Shown here: positions 12,452-26,200 of the stretch, in pieces
How positions within the stretch are numbered: position 1 is the first letter of the stretch
How the letters are laid out: each line of letters begins with the position of its first letter
Source of the DNA: Ulota crispa
Taxonomy: Eukaryota; Streptophyta; Bryopsida; Orthotrichales; Orthotrichaceae
NCBI GenBank assembly: GCA_963920765.1
Contig: OY987243.1
Location: forward strand, 29,449,060-29,513,059
DNA: 64,000 nt
Reading direction: 5' to 3'
The notes under the pieces: generated by a model
Seen by the model: the letters and a program-made list of their open reading frames with translations, nothing else
Databases searched by the model: none
Told to the model about the DNA's origin: nothing
Program-made: the position numbers and the translations under genes

Positions 12452-13420
12452 CATTCCTCTGCACAAAAAGCTCCAAATCTCCTTGAGGAACTCCAGTGTC
12501 GCTAACTCTCTGTTAGACTGGAACTGCACGGCGACTGGAAAAAGTCTCAGGAACTCCGGAGTGATCGATGAGTTAGGAGTGTGTGGAACTCCAGGGTGGC
12601 AAGGAAACTAATCTGGGTAAAGCGGCATATATATACTTGTACAGAATATTCAAATTAGGTCCGGAAGTGCAGTGATTAGCATAAAGTAACCCCCGGTGTT
12701 ACTGATATCCTTGCATTTTCCGAGACGAAGTTCAAGGGTGAGGGCAAATTGGGTAAGCCACCGGGCGGGGTGGTGCATTCTATGCTCTTTACTTGAGAGC
12801 CATTATAAGGTTGCACCGTAGTGACATAAAGGCATATTTTTGGGGTTGTGCAGTTTGTAGATATGGAATTTCAGCCTTTTTTTTGTTCGTAGATATGGAA
12901 CTTAAGCCTTTATTGTTCATCATGTACCCTGCCGATGCATAATGTACACAACTTAAACCTTGCATTCTCTTACATTCTCTTGCATTCTCTTGTATTATTT
13001 GGGATCAAGTTCAAGGGTTGGGAATGGATTGCTTATATTGTGATTGTTGTCCGAGTTTGGCTGTTTGGGTAATAGGACGATCAAGGTACCCAAAAAGGAC
13101 TACCTAACTCTGATTTGGCCATACCCATATACTTCAATTTTATTTGTTACGCATAGTGCTATGCTCTTAGCTTATACATGTAAATTAGTAGAAAAACAAT
13201 ACACTTTTTTAAATGATGAATGTTATCATGTCCAAAAAGAGCGATTTTTTGAGAAGTTTCAAAATTGTCTCATTTTCTTAAAAATGAATTGAAGGACTCA
13301 TCCAGACTACAAATTTGGTTAGCAAGAATTACGTTAATGCATTTACAATTATGTAAATTTCTATGGTCCATGAGTTTAAAATTTAAAGTGTATTAGTCCA
13401 TACATTATTAAAATTAGTTG
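12452..13420. other. 3' side of the F-box gene, then AT-rich DNA
   Basis: Gene-like composition continues to about 12800, so it probably includes the 3'UTR. No gene seen beyond that. Confidence 0.35.
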
Positions 13421-13424
13421 TTAT

Positions 13425-14154
13425 GGGTGATTGCAAGAAACACTTGTACTATTTTTTGTCCCCTTCACCTCCCATAGGTGCTTTTTGGCTTGTAACTTTT
13501 GCACAACAAGTTCTTTTGAGTTGAAATTTCAGAGGAAGGTACATGACATAATTACAAACCTTCCATAATTTTTGTGGCTTTTTTAAAATTATTTTACTAT
13601 TTTTAAACAGCCCCCAAACAGGTGTCTACCTTGGCCATTTTGGGGGTTCTTAGTACTATTTTGGGTCCAAAAAAGCTTTTCTAGGGCTATAAATCAAGGA
13701 TGTTGTTTATGGAGCATGCTTACACGCATTCGTAAAAAGGTTTTGCAAAATTATAAATTTCATGGCATCTACATTGTCTCAAAGTGGGCATCCTATCTCC
13801 CTTCATTGGCAAAATACAAAGAAATTCCTCAGCAAAACAATTGTACCAAGTGAATGTGTTTAATGGGTTCTCAAATGGCCAGTTTTTATTTATTTTTATT
13901 GAATTATTTTACTATTTTCCAAAAAGCAAGAAAGAAATTGGCATTTTGTTGGTGATTTTGTTTTGCTCATACCTTTTAGAATATTTTTTTTCTAGATCTG
14001 TGTATTCATGAGTATGCTATTTTAAGTGCATCACAATTTTTTTGCATTTTATTTTATTTAAAAAAAATTATTCCAAAAGCTCAGTAGTACTACTAGTACT
14101 TCGAGTACTAAGGGTGTTTGAGACAAAACTGTGAAGTGTTTCTTGCAACTACCC
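13425..14154. mobile_element. 730-bp TIR element, family J, copy 1
   Basis: Left gggtgattgcaagaaacact, right agtgtttcttgcaactaccc, perfect 4-bp duplication TTAT (13421-13424, 14155-14158). The 75-codon frame inside is not kept equally across copies. Confidence 0.85.
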
Positions 14155-15006
14155 TTATGAATTCTTTTAAGGACAATTTCACACTTTCATGCAAGTTTTT
14201 CCACGTCCAATAAAGAACATTAAAAATTTGTAAATTTTCTTTTAAGTGGCAAAAGCATGCACATACACTTGTTTCTAGGTGCACATATGGTCAAAATTAT
14301 TAAAATGTTAATAATTCATTTCAGGAAGCCATTACAAATTACAAGTCAAAAAAAGTCTGGATTAGGGCATTAGGGTTCTAATCACTTTTAAGGTGTGAAA
14401 AAAAATCAAGAAAGTCCTTTTGATGGAAGGAACACTTTCTCAATGAATGTCTTAACTTAAGGAAAGCTTAAGAAAGATGTCTCCATCACTTGCAAGTTCA
14501 AAATTTTCTCTAAACAAAAATAATCTAAACTTGCTAGTAGAGGTGAGAGATAAGAATCATGTCTGACGTCTGGTAGACTCTTTCAAGGGTACCCTAATCG
14601 TGCCATCACCCATTTGGGGTGTGCTAACTGTGCTCTAGCAATCTACCCTTGGAAGCACACCATATTCAACAAATGGGGAAAACGTCCACATTTTGGAACT
14701 ATTGAGGATCAAGTTCCAATTGAATGCAAATCATTACACAAATTTCTAGGGATAACATTGTTTGAAGAATTTTTTGTATAAACATGAATGCAAGACGTAT
14801 TTAACTACTACGGGAGTATTCATGAAATCATGAACATTCTCTGTTCCCATACATCTGGAAAATAATACTTCCATGTTCTATATGTATCTCTCAATGTTTT
14901 ACATGTCTTTTCTTTTGTAATTTGAATATGTCTCCCAATGTTCAGCTAGTATCTTTTTATGTCTTGCAAATGTTATTCATATAATTTGCAAGTTTTTTGC
15001 AAACTA

Positions 15007-15532
15007 AGGTAGGAGCACCCATAAACATCAAACTAAGGGTTTTGAACATGATGACTATTAATAAATAACTAGCAAATTATAAGATCCTATTAAGAATAGA
15101 AAAAAAATGAGTTTGTATTTTTGAATGTATTATTTGGAAACTTTGAGAATAAGTTGTGAATTTTTAAAGAGCAAACTGCCATTGCACCCATAACCAATTT
15201 CAAGATTTCATGTTCACATGTTGTGCATCCTTGTAATCACATCTAATCATTTCCACATATTTTCCAAGATTTCAGAGGTGTATAACCACTTTCAAAATTT
15301 CATAGGTGCATAACCACTTTCAAGATTTCATGTTCACATGTTGTACATCCTTGTAATTACATCTAATCATTTCCACATATTTTCCAAAATTTCACAGGTG
15401 CATAACCACTTTCAAGATTTCATATTCACATGTTGTACATCCTTGTAATTACATCTAATCATTTCCACAGATTTTCCAAGATTCCAGAGGTGACGCTTAT
15501 GGGGACAATGACGCTTATGGGTTTTCTTACCT
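15007..15532. mobile_element. AGGTA-ended MITE, family C, enlarged copy
   Basis: 526 bp versus about 315 bp for its relatives. Ends aggtaggagcacccataa..cttatgggttttcttacct, TA on both sides. The extra length comes from about 85-bp tandem copies at 15180-15480 containing ttcatgttcacatgttgt. Confidence 0.75.
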
Positions 15533-15812
15533 TAAAGCACTTTCTAAATCATTTCTTATGTATTGTGAATTTCTCTGTATGAATTTTAAAAAAAAGCAAA
15601 TCAGTGATGATACTGATGATATATTGATAGTACGTAGAACTTGAAATCAAATAGTAGTGAAGTTGAATTCCATATTTGAGACTTGGAAGTTTCCCAATGT
15701 GTTGAATATGGTGATTTAGGGCAATGGGATTGCAATAACTGCTATTTTCAATGGTAATTTATATGTTGTCATGCCTATTTTTGTGTAGATATTGCATTTA
15801 TGACATTGGAAG

Positions 15813-17046
15813 TGAACCCCTAAAGGATCAAATAACATTTTTTTTTGGCAACATAGCAATTTTGGGCAGGCTAGTACTTATAAATCATGAATAAATTTCC
15901 ACAAAATTTTAGAGAATGTGTATTGTGTGCCCAAGGAGTATCTTTTCAATGCAACAATTTTCAAACCATTTGATTTTGGAATTTTTTTTATGATGTAGTA
16001 TGTAATTTTGCTTGCTTGAAGGGTAGGACATAACATGTTATTCATGAATTTGGGAAAATGATGGGTACCATTTTGTACCGCACCTTAATCCAAAATTTTC
16101 ACTTTAATTCAAATTAAGGAGGTCACTTAAAACCTAGTTCATGAACTTCTGTCCAAAATTTCAGAAGTTAATGAACTTTCTCTCTAAAAAAAGCATATTT
16201 CTTGATGATATATATCTCATTTCATTGGAAAACAGTCAATGAATTCCCAATTCAATGAATATGACACTCACTAGAAAAAAGCCAGAAATTCCACTTTGTA
16301 CGTTTTTTCCAAATCAAAAAATAATACGTTACATACATAACTATTTACATTGGAGCTTAAATTTTGGGATCATGCCCATATGTTGAAAGGCAAAGCTATT
16401 TCCTTGTTAAACCCATTTCATTCCATGAAGGTAATTGTCTTTTCTTAATGCCCTTTCCTTCAACTTCGGTGGATGTATCATGCATGTAGTCCTATGTTGA
16501 TTAAGCTTTCCAAGTCACAAATTTTGGCCAATTTTCAACTTGCTTTTCCTTTTAAACCAGCTTAAATCTTTCACTCCACCCTTCTTATTTTGAAAATATT
16601 ATTTTATGTGGGAGCTAAAATTGTTGTAAAAATGACTTTGTATGAATATTTTCTTGAGACTAGTTTCTTATTATGTTTTCTTAGTATGTGTTCCCTAATT
16701 CAAAATGTTATGAGGATTTTTAGGCATATGACCAGCTCTATTAAAGAAACCAATTCAAAAAAATCACAAGCAGAAATGTGAGATCAATGGGAGCAAAAAC
16801 CTCCCCAAATTAGAATGGCCTAGAATTTGAATGCTCCAAAAAAATCTATATCTCACTTAGTGACACCCTATAATCTCACAGTATGTGTAACAAATATCTT
16901 TCACCTTTTTACTACAAGTAATCTACTACTAGACCCTACAATAAGTTTAACCAAGATTCATTTTCAAATTTTTAAATCTTTGCAATCATAACAACTCAGT
17001 CGAAGTGATTTTTGGTAAAATCTAATGAAAGAACTGTAGGGGTTAA
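15813..17046. mobile_element. TTAA element, family D-like, opposite orientation
   Basis: Left gaacccctaaaggatcaaa (TTAA changed to TGAA), then gcaacatagcaattttggg as in the right end of 8355-9298 read in reverse. Right end ctgtaggggttaa. The small frame at 16590-16781 is not supported as a gene. Confidence 0.5.
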
Positions 17047-17953
17047 ATTTGAATTTTCATTACCTATCCAAAATCCTCGACAACTGGATTACTGGAATGA
17101 TTAATTGGTCTTTTTTTTTGCTTCAATTTTCATTTGATAATTGATCTCTCAATAGCCAAGAGCTTATCAACTACAAATTTCCAATGAATTTGTGATTTTC
17201 AAATGGATCAATACTTAACTTTAGGACTTGCAACTTGTTATGGAAAGATTATAGCACACAACGTCACACTTAGTGCCTATAGTGGTAACAAGTTTGTAGG
17301 ATTTATTAAAACCAATTCCAAGGTTACTTCTACGTTTAAAAAGAAAAGTTTGTTTTTATACAATTAAAAGCCGTATCTAAGAGATTAGTCTTTAATACCA
17401 CAAAATATAATACTGGACTATATTAATCATAATATACAATTCATCAACCAATCATTGCAAACATGGAAGTGATGGAACTCCAACTCCGTTAAAATGGCAT
17501 TTTTCTAAGTGTCATCTTCACACAGGGAGAAAAAATGAGAAGAGAAAACAGATCTAGTGATGGTTTAAAATGCAAGACATGTAGGTTGTTTAAATAAACA
17601 TGCATCGTTGTTACAATTTCCATTCTTGCACTCCTTCTCATCTCTTAAAAGCTTAAAGTTTTATTTTTGCTTTATCATCTAAGCAGTATTTGGAGAGAAC
17701 TACTTTCTCGAGCAAAGTTTTGGCATTTTTCATTTTCAACTAGTTTTTCACGAGATTGAGCCAAAATTTTCCTATATTTATAATGTAATGTGCTACAACT
17801 AGTTTTTTTGAAAAAAGTGGAAAAGTTATACAGCCCATAATTTTAGATTCGACAAGTATTTTTGTAATTTTGACCCATTTACAATATGCCAAATGTTAAT
17901 TCTCCCCAAACATTGCTTCTAGGTCCCTACAACATTTTTTTTTTTATGGAATA

Positions 17954-18350
17954 TTAAAGGCCAAGGGTCCTTTTGGGGGACAAATGGGATTTTGGGCAGT
18001 TACCTATGGCTAAACTACTTTGCGTGATTTTATGAAACTTTAATAGAAGATGAGGAATTCAAAGGTCTACGTGGGAATGTAATTTTTTCTTCATTCTGAC
18101 ATTTATTGAAGAAGCTAAAAATGAATTTATGGAAACATGGGCATCTGCCCGAAGTCCCCTATTTCCATAAATTCATTTTTAGCTTTTTCAATATATGTCA
18201 AAATGAAGAAAAAATTACATTCCCATGCAGATCTTTGAATTCCTCAGCTTCCATTAAAGTTTCATAAAATCACGCAAAGTAGTTTAACCATAGGCACTTG
18301 CCCAGCATCCCATTTGTCCCCCGAGGGGACAATGGGCCTTTAGGGGCTAA
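17954..18350. mobile_element. near-palindromic hairpin made of two family E ends
   Basis: Arms of about 185 bp, very similar in reverse complement (ggacaaatgggattttgggc versus cccagcatcccatttgtccc), around a short centre near 18150. Left end ttaaaggcc, right end ggcctttaggggctaa. Derived from the right-hand part of family E. Confidence 0.75.
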
Positions 18351-18555
18351 GAAAATTGATGTTATATTAATACTAAACAATTAGACAAGAGATCAATATT
18401 TTTTTTTTGATAAAGTTGATTGTGCAATTGTGAAAGAAATATCAATTCCATTATGTTGGTGATGTTCATGCAGCCAAAAGTTGTGACATACATCTTCACA
18501 AAAGTCTGATTTAGTTCACAAACTAAGACTTATTTAGATTCTAGGTGTAGGCCGT

Positions 18556-18718
18556 TTTTTAACTTCTTCAATAAATGTCTGAATGAGGAAAAAATTAGAT
18601 ACCCACACATATATTTAAATTCCCCATCTTCCACAAAATTTTTAAAAAATTACATAAAGTAATTTAGCCATAAGTACATGCCCAAAATCCCATTTGTCCC
18701 CTACAAGTTGTCCTTTAG
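18556..18718. mobile_element. fragment of a family E element
   Basis: Contains aacttcttcaataaatgtct and catgcccaaaatcccatttg, as in other E right halves. No intact ends. Confidence 0.5.
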
Positions 18719-19660
18719 AGCTGCATTCATATTGCTAATATCTCCCTAACATCAAGTGTGAACATACCCTTAGACTATTAGCCAATGATTGTGATGTCAT
18801 TGCTTCAGAAGGGGATCCCTGTCTTTTTTTAATTTCTACTGTTGGTAAATCTCAGTTCATGCATCTCGAGGTCACAAGTTGAAAACTATTGTTAGAGAAT
18901 AATCAGCAAATGATTTTCAGCGATTCCTGTAATAGAAAGTGTCCAGGAATGTGAGTAGCCAACATTCTATGCAAAATTGGGTGAATTTGGGTACCATCCA
19001 AACATAGAATATTGGCTCCCCTCCCAAAGTCCCCATTCAAAAATAATCCACTGCCTTGAAACTGACGCTACAGAGTACAGACGTTCCCACTTCCCAACCG
19101 GCCAATCCTCCTCCCAGATGTCCCTCCAACTTGAGGGTTTATTTTCTCCAGCCACTGTATCCTACACCAGGCTATTTTATTTCTATCTTGCATTGGCTGA
19201 GTGACACGCACCCTTGAATTCACGCAAGAAATGAAAAGTGGATAGGTTCATACACGTGTGCAATTACATCCAGAGAACCGGCCATTTTTTGTAATATTTG
19301 CATATTTTGGGAGTGGTTCTCACCAACGTATGGGGAGGACCAGCATTTACGGCATTCACTGTGCTGTCAGCTGGTTGAAATTGCAAAAAAAAACCGGTAG
19401 AAATTTAATCTACCTGCTAAAAAACCGATCAATATAAAAAAGAAAAAGAAAAAAGACTAATTAATTACAGTATACTATCCTAGAAGTATGTGGAGATATC
19501 CAATGCAATCTTGTAAACATTTGGATGCGAATGGGAAATGTCAGAATTTACTCGGTGAAGTTAAGATTTCTCTCCAAATGGTAATTCTCACTATGTTTCA
19601 AATTTTATTTTACAAGTTCCATCTCAATGTAAGATTCTAAATCCTAGTTTCCTTAGGATA
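18719..19660. other. no gene identified
   Basis: A GC-richer patch at 18950-19210 has open frames on both strands (62-75 codons) without recognisable features. Confidence 0.3.
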
Positions 19661-19894
19661 TTAACCCTTAAACAACCAAAAGACCCTTTGCGACCAGTAC
19701 ATTATGGGGTATTTTTCTTGTATTTGGAATGGATCCACACCTTTATTACATTTGAGACCAACAAAGAAGCTGAAGAATAGATCAATGAGGTTCTAGTGAG
19801 CTACTTGAGATCCCAAATTAAAATTTCTTACTGGTAGCAAATGACAATTATACGTCAGCGGATATACTATGCCCTATGGTCATTTAAGGGTTAA
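19661..19894. mobile_element. TTAA element, family B, reverse orientation
   Basis: 234 bp including TTAA ends, left ttaacccttaaacaaccaaa, right tggtcatttaagggttaa. Aligns end to end with 6473-6706 in reverse. Confidence 0.8.
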
Positions 19895-20175
19895 GGGCAA
19901 AAAGGAGTACTAGAGAAAGCCATGAATATCTTGTACAAAAAAATTGGTGGAACTTGGGGTGAAAGTTAGATCAAGAAAAATGTTGGAAAAGCAACTCTTG
20001 AGTGAACTTTCACCTTCTTTGGCGCTAAAACTTCTAGAAAGCCTTGCCATGTATGCAAAACGCAATGAAATTAGGACTTGGGACATTATGTGAATTACAT
20101 GCATTGTCAAGTTTCAACTTTAAGACTTTAGTGGGATATGAGATATGGGATGTAGTATTGTAGTGTGAACCACCC

Positions 20176-21824
20176 TTAACCCCTAAAGAATCAAGCCATT
20201 TTTTCTATAAAAGTCATTGAAAATTGCCATTTTAGGGGAATGAGTAGAAAGTAGGAAAATAAGCTATTTTTGGAAATCTAACCGTAGGATCTTGCCCTAG
20301 ATTATGGGAGGTATTTATGGGGAAAAAATCAGCTCATCTAAGATAGAGAAGAGTGAGATAATGACATCTAAGTGAAAAAAAAGGTTTCTTCCTTCTTGCT
20401 CCCAAATTTCAAAAGCATGTGACCACTCTTATAGCAAAAAGTAGGTTTACACAATGTTAAGGTTTAACCCCTTAACACTCCAAAGGACCAAAATGGTCCT
20501 CACATGATTTCATTGGCCTTTGAGGCACTAGATCTCATTTTTGACCTTGCTATAAACTACAATTATAAAGGCATTCAAGTAGTCCATGCAAATGGAGTGA
20601 TGGCAAGGCAAGCCAAAAGTTGTACAAGTGCCTCAAGAGCTTTGATTGGGTGAAACTCCATACAAGGCAAGGTGGTAAGCAATGTTTTATAGGTTGCAAT
20701 TGGTCAATACTCCTTGCAAGCTTCCTTATGTGTGCTTTGTGGTAGCGGAAATTTGCTAGTAAAGATTCAAGCATGTTCTAGACCCTGGTTGTGGCAACCC
20801 TCAACAGTTGTGCCAATCATTGTTTTTTGCGCAATAGCAATTTGAAGCCCTAAAACTTAACATATAAAGAAGTGCACTCTTCAATAATTTGCAAGTGTGT
20901 ATGTTCATATCTAATCTTGCTACTCACCAAAATTGAGATGAATTAGGGGCATATGGAATTTTGTAAAAATCAAAAAGTAGCAACTACCTGCTAAAAATGA
21001 GATTTCACCATCACATGTTATTTGATCATATATTATATCTCCTATCTCCCACGGTCAATTGGTTCCTATAATTTTCAAGCCATTTTCTAAGTAGGTGTTC
21101 TGTTATGTTCAATGGTCTCTTGTTGTGAATCATCCAATTGACTGAGCATCAAAGTTGCAAGTCTCCTAAACCCTTTTTTTTTTAATGAAAATGGCTAGGA
21201 CGCTAAGGGGTTAATTGCTTCATGTAAAAGACCAAGTTAGGTATATGTGGGAGAGTTTCCAAATGACTTGGAGGTGTACAACATACTTCAAAAATGTTTG
21301 AGTGCCAAAAGGTCATGAAATTTGCAAATATAGTAGGCAAAATTGGAGGCTTCATATAAAATTCAGAAATCTAAATTACTTTAATCCATATAGTGAAAAC
21401 CAAGGAATCTTAGCTTACTACAACTTGAAAAAAAATTCAAAAAAAAAAATTTACAAACTGCTTAAAAAACTAAAGTATTAAATTTTACAAGGGGCAAATG
21501 AATAGGAGGGTTGGAAGTCCCCCAAGACGGGCTCCTTCCACTCCACTCCCCTTTGCCCAAGTGTCCACACCTTGTGCTTGTAAGGGCTAACCCTCTGTGG
21601 AGGCAACACCTACCCACAAAGAAGATGCCTTGCCTAAACTGCCCCTTCTCCCTTAATTTTGAAAATTTCTTAATTATTTCTTCATCAAATGTTGAAATGA
21701 AGAAAAATTAAATGCCCACATAGGTTTTTGAATTCCCCACCTTCAATAAAAAACTTCACACAAACTAGTCTAGTTGTAGGTATACACTTGTCCCTGAGTG
21801 GACACTTGGGTCTTTAGCGGTCAA
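20176..21824. mobile_element. TTAA element, family E, split by a family F element
   Basis: Left ttaacccctaaagaatcaag, right gggtctttagcggtcaa (TTAA changed to TCAA). The interior is interrupted at 20464-21214. Confidence 0.7.
20464..21214. mobile_element. TTAA element, family F, nested in family E
   Basis: 751 bp, left ttaaccccttaacactccaa, right aggacgctaaggggttaa. The 7309-7324 copy of the host has one TTAA at this point, showing the pre-insertion site. Confidence 0.8.
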
Positions 21825-23258
21825 GCCAAGATGCTCGCTATCTGTTTTCAATATGATAGCTCCAATATGTATTATGCCATATTTAGATACTTGTGAACTA
21901 TCCAAAGTTCATAAGTATTAATCCAAAAATGGTTTTGGTTGCAAAACTCTAGAAGATACATGCAAAACGTAGGGAGATCTTTAGAAATTAGGGACACATG
22001 AAGTCCACAATTACATGAAAAGTTCATAAGTAGTTAAATATGTCAATATTCACCCTTATGGATTACATAATCTACGAGAGATTTATAATATGTATCAATA
22101 TGTTTCAAGCTTTCTAGGGAAACATGGTGATTCCACCCAATGAATATCTTTGAATTTGAAATATAATCCTTCTCACCAGGTGCGGTTGGGCTTTGTGCAG
22201 ATTTTGCCAGGAAAGATTCCCTTGCTTATCAAAACAATAGGCAACACTCAGATCAAGGTCTAGCACATTACCAATCATGATTTCTGCATGAGGTACATGA
22301 TGTAGAAGAACCCCTGAGTCGTGGTTTCAACAAAATCTTCACAGAAAATGTGAAATTCATGCAGCAACGTCAACCCCTTATTTTTCTGCAGATAAATTTT
22401 TTTCTTACTTGGAAAATGAAGGAAAAAGCCACTATGAAGGTACACTAAATTCAAAGCTGTAGAATGAAAGGAAAGCAGGTAATTGTACAATCGAGTTTGC
22501 AGGCATGTCCCATAAGCAACTTATCTACTCTAGATCAACATTCTAACCTTACCTGTCATCAACATTTTATCGCCTTGAATACAACCTCAAACCCGGTGTC
22601 TTCAGGCCACCAAATTAACAAGAAAAACATTCCATAGCAGGTACTCCATTCACTTGGTTTTGCAAAGCATTATAAGTTGAAATACCAGAGTTTAGAATAG
22701 AAGTGCCGGATCGTACATTTCCTGCAGGTACGTGTTACCAAATTAGGCACACAAGGATTCCTCTTTCCTCAAAGTCCTAGCCCCTTCACAGAGTTTCAGA
22801 ACGTAATCCTGAAATTGTCTTCTATAGGTCAGCTCTGACACCCTCTGAAGGTATTCAGTAATAACTACATACCAGGATCATCTAAAGGGACATCAGGTTT
22901 ATTCCCAATGAAAGCATCGAGAACAATCTCCCTTGAAACAAACACCAAGTCTGCAAACCTAGTACAAGTACAATCTAACGAACAAAGAACCAAACGCAGA
23001 GAAAGATTGCACACAAACGACACCATGAAGGAAGAAAACTATTTATAACTCTGCTGAAATCTGGCTTCAAAACCAAGGGAGAAAAAAAAGGCTTGCAAGT
23101 CCCAACAGTCATAACGGCAAACTTTAGTGCTTATTGGCTATTGACACATGCGGGTATAATGATACTCCGTAACTATGGAGCGCACTCTATGGAAAAATAT
23201 TCTGGAAAAATCTTCACCGAGAGGGTTTTGCAAACAATTTCAGTACCTACCTGTGAAG
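21825..23258 (-). other. region downstream of the TOC159-family gene, partly 3'UTR
   Basis: No domain or credible coding region recognised. Sequence from about 22160 to 23258 looks less repetitive than its surroundings. An AATAAA on the minus strand at 22903-22898, about 355 bp past the stop codon, is a candidate poly(A) signal. The 71-residue frame at 22275-22490 has no family features and may be non-coding. Confidence 0.3.
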
Positions 23259-26200
23259 CTACTCCGAAGGCTGACCACCAAATCCGAAACGGCAATTGAT
23301 CAGAGACCTTAAAACAGGCACAATTCCTATGAGAACCATCTGCAGCTGCTCCGAGCTGCTCGCCCTGATGGACACTTGGCCGGAGCCTCGGTTGTTGAGG
23401 TTGGCCCTGCCCACCATCATCGTCTTCCCCACCATGAACTGCGACTGCAGGTTGCCACCGATGGCGAGGTCCCCGTGCCAGTCCATCACTGACAGCCCCA
23501 GCGTCGACAGCGTGCGGCTCAGAGGATACTCCTTCCCTCGCAGCGTTGCCTCCAGGCTTCCTCCAAAGGCCTTGTCTCCCTTCCCTGTCAACACCCCTCC
23601 ATTCACCACCATCTTTATCCTCTTCCCAATCAAAAGCCTGTCCTCCAGCTTCAATCCCGCCGCAATGGTGTCATTCAGCACCGTGCATGTCAACCCTCCA
23701 GTTGTCTTGTTCCTCTTGAAGTTGTTGAAACGCGTCTCTGCTCGCAGTGTATACGCCAGGTCCTTGCCAATGGTTTGAATGTCGAATCCTGTCAATGTCA
23801 CCTTGCCTTCTCCGTGCTTCAGCGACGCAGCAGCTTCAAAGCTCACCTGCGCTTCCTTCTTGTCCTTGGTCACTTGGGCTGAAATGGAGGCCGGGATCTT
23901 ATCCTTCAAAACGAACATTTTCTCCACGTTCAAACCTTCGTAGCCTGCATCGTGGTCCCAGCCGTGGGTCTCTAGCACGGGGCGTACCAGCCACTGGTTG
24001 GCTGTCTCCAAGTATCGGTACCTGCAATAGATATGGATGGTTAATTCAAGTTCAAAACCTGGTTTAAAATTTGCACATGACTAATGAGGAGTTTTTACAA
24101 AATGGTATGGAGTTACCTATGGGTGGGGGTGTCAGAATCAAACGAGGGAGGGAGAACCATGTCTGGCATAGGGACAGGAACAGAAGCAGCTTGTCCAGAG
24201 TCGTCGTCCGCGTCAGGACCTGCTTGCGGAAGCTCTTCCTCGGACATAGATACTGCTTGCTTCCTCATCTCTTTTCTTCTTCGAATCTGCTCCCTGTACT
24301 GCTTCTTTTGAAATAGTCTTTCTCGATCAGCAAGTTCCTCAGCATATTGATGCTTCTGTTCCGTACTGAGCTCCTCCAATTCTTCTTTAGCGAGCGGCCT
24401 GATACAACACATGGTTCATTCATGAGGAAGTGACCCTCAAACGATAAAACCAGCGTTACAAGCAACGGAATGTCAAGTCTTTCGAGGCTCTACAAGTTGT
24501 ACACTGTTGTATGGATGACCACTAATAAAGGAAGAGCGTGAAGTGCACAAAGAGGACCACAAAGATCCTCACAAATCATGCAGAAGTTTTGCAAAAAAGA
24601 TGCTTGCAAAGTAAGAAAAAATAACGCTGTACCTGAAGGGTGGAAGTTCGTCATACTCATCATCTTCCTCGTCATCCTCGTCATCATCGTCATCTGAAAC
24701 GTCCGATTCCTCTTGCAATTCATTTGGCATTTGCAATTGGGCGCGGGATTGAAGCAAAGACGAGAGTAGAAACGGCAGAGGTGGCACCCGAGGTCGCTGC
24801 TGCCCAAATGGTTTCCCTGGAGTTGCAGTTTCGAAGAGCTTCAACAAGGTGTTAGCCTCTGCCAGTATCTTCGAAGCGAAACAGAGCAGCAGCAGTTGGG
24901 ATTTCCAAATCTGCCCGTTGGGCAGAACCCTCTGCCCAGTGCGGTTGGTTCTGCAAGCGGGGTGATTCTCCACCAACGACACTGGATTCGACAGCCTCAT
25001 GTCACCCGCCGCTTGTCGTATCGTCTGTTGCACCACGTGAGACCGCTGTGCTAAAAACATGTCGTAATTCAAAGGAGCTCCATTCGGTCCATCAGGAGGC
25101 GCCGAACCAGCGTGCGTCAACACCACAATGGCGTTGAACCACACCGCAGCTCCAAACACGTCAGTGATGGTGCGCAGCAAGGGCACGTCACCGAGGTCTC
25201 GAGGCTGCATATCCAGACGGTCGAAGTACAAAACTATGTCCGGAGATGATTTCTTGATATACCTCTTCACTTGTCCCATGATGGTCTCGTTATGCCGTTG
25301 CTCTGCCGTCGAAGGAAGCAGCCCGGGAGTGTCTATCACCCTCACCTGTGCACACAAACGTTGGTACAACATAAGCCTCCGTCCAACCAGTATCAGAATC
25401 AAACCTTTAACAACAACTCGCATGGCAAGCTAACCACTAAAAGATCAACAATTCATGTCTTCAAAACGACCAACTCAATCGATCACATTATGAAAATCAT
25501 GATTCAGATGAAGCTAAATTTTATATCAGCGAGGAACATTTACATAAGTTAGTCAGAAAATCATAATAAATTGGACAAAAAGATAGTCCCCATACCACCC
25601 ACTCAAAACTGCAAACGCAAAAATGACACCAATGTGGTGTTCTTGAAACCAGCATGTGTACAAGTTAAAACCAGTTATTACCTTGATGCCGTGCACGGTG
25701 CCGACAATTTCATGGACTTTCTTCGTGGACGGATTAAAAGCACTTGTCAGAGACTTGCGCTCATCAAAGATTGAGTTGATGGTCGCACTCTTCCCAACGC
25801 CCGTCTTCCCCAAAACCAATATTGTACATGCAAAGTCGAGCTCCTCCTCTTGGTGTGTCGCCTCCGCTTCCGTTGCCAGAGCATTGGCGCGATCAAAACT
25901 GAAAGCTGCCGTGCGGTTCTGAGTGCTGCCACCCCTCAATGACTCTGCTAATCCAAGGCGGTACAATACTTGAGCTACAACCTGGTTCTGTGGAGATTGT
26001 CCCAAACGGTGAGCCAGCCTCAAGAACTTCACCCTAATGTTTTGAAGCTTATCGCGCGTTTCATTGCTTTCATTGTTAGTGCTCTCCTCAGTAGTAGATG
26101 TGAGCTCGGTTGGCGAGCTAGCAGTGGGCTGTTGCGTAATCCTACCAGCCGTATCCGTTGCTACAACAGCTTTTTTAGATGGTCGTTTGGGCAATGAGGG

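Noticed and set aside
11975..12529. 184-codon frame antisense to the F-box gene
   Set aside because: Composition mirrors the sense coding strand and it shows no domain.
13784..14011. 75-codon frame inside the 730-bp element, similar to one at 31972-32160
   Set aside because: The similarity follows from the repeat. The frame ends differently in copy 2 and no long frame survives in copy 3.
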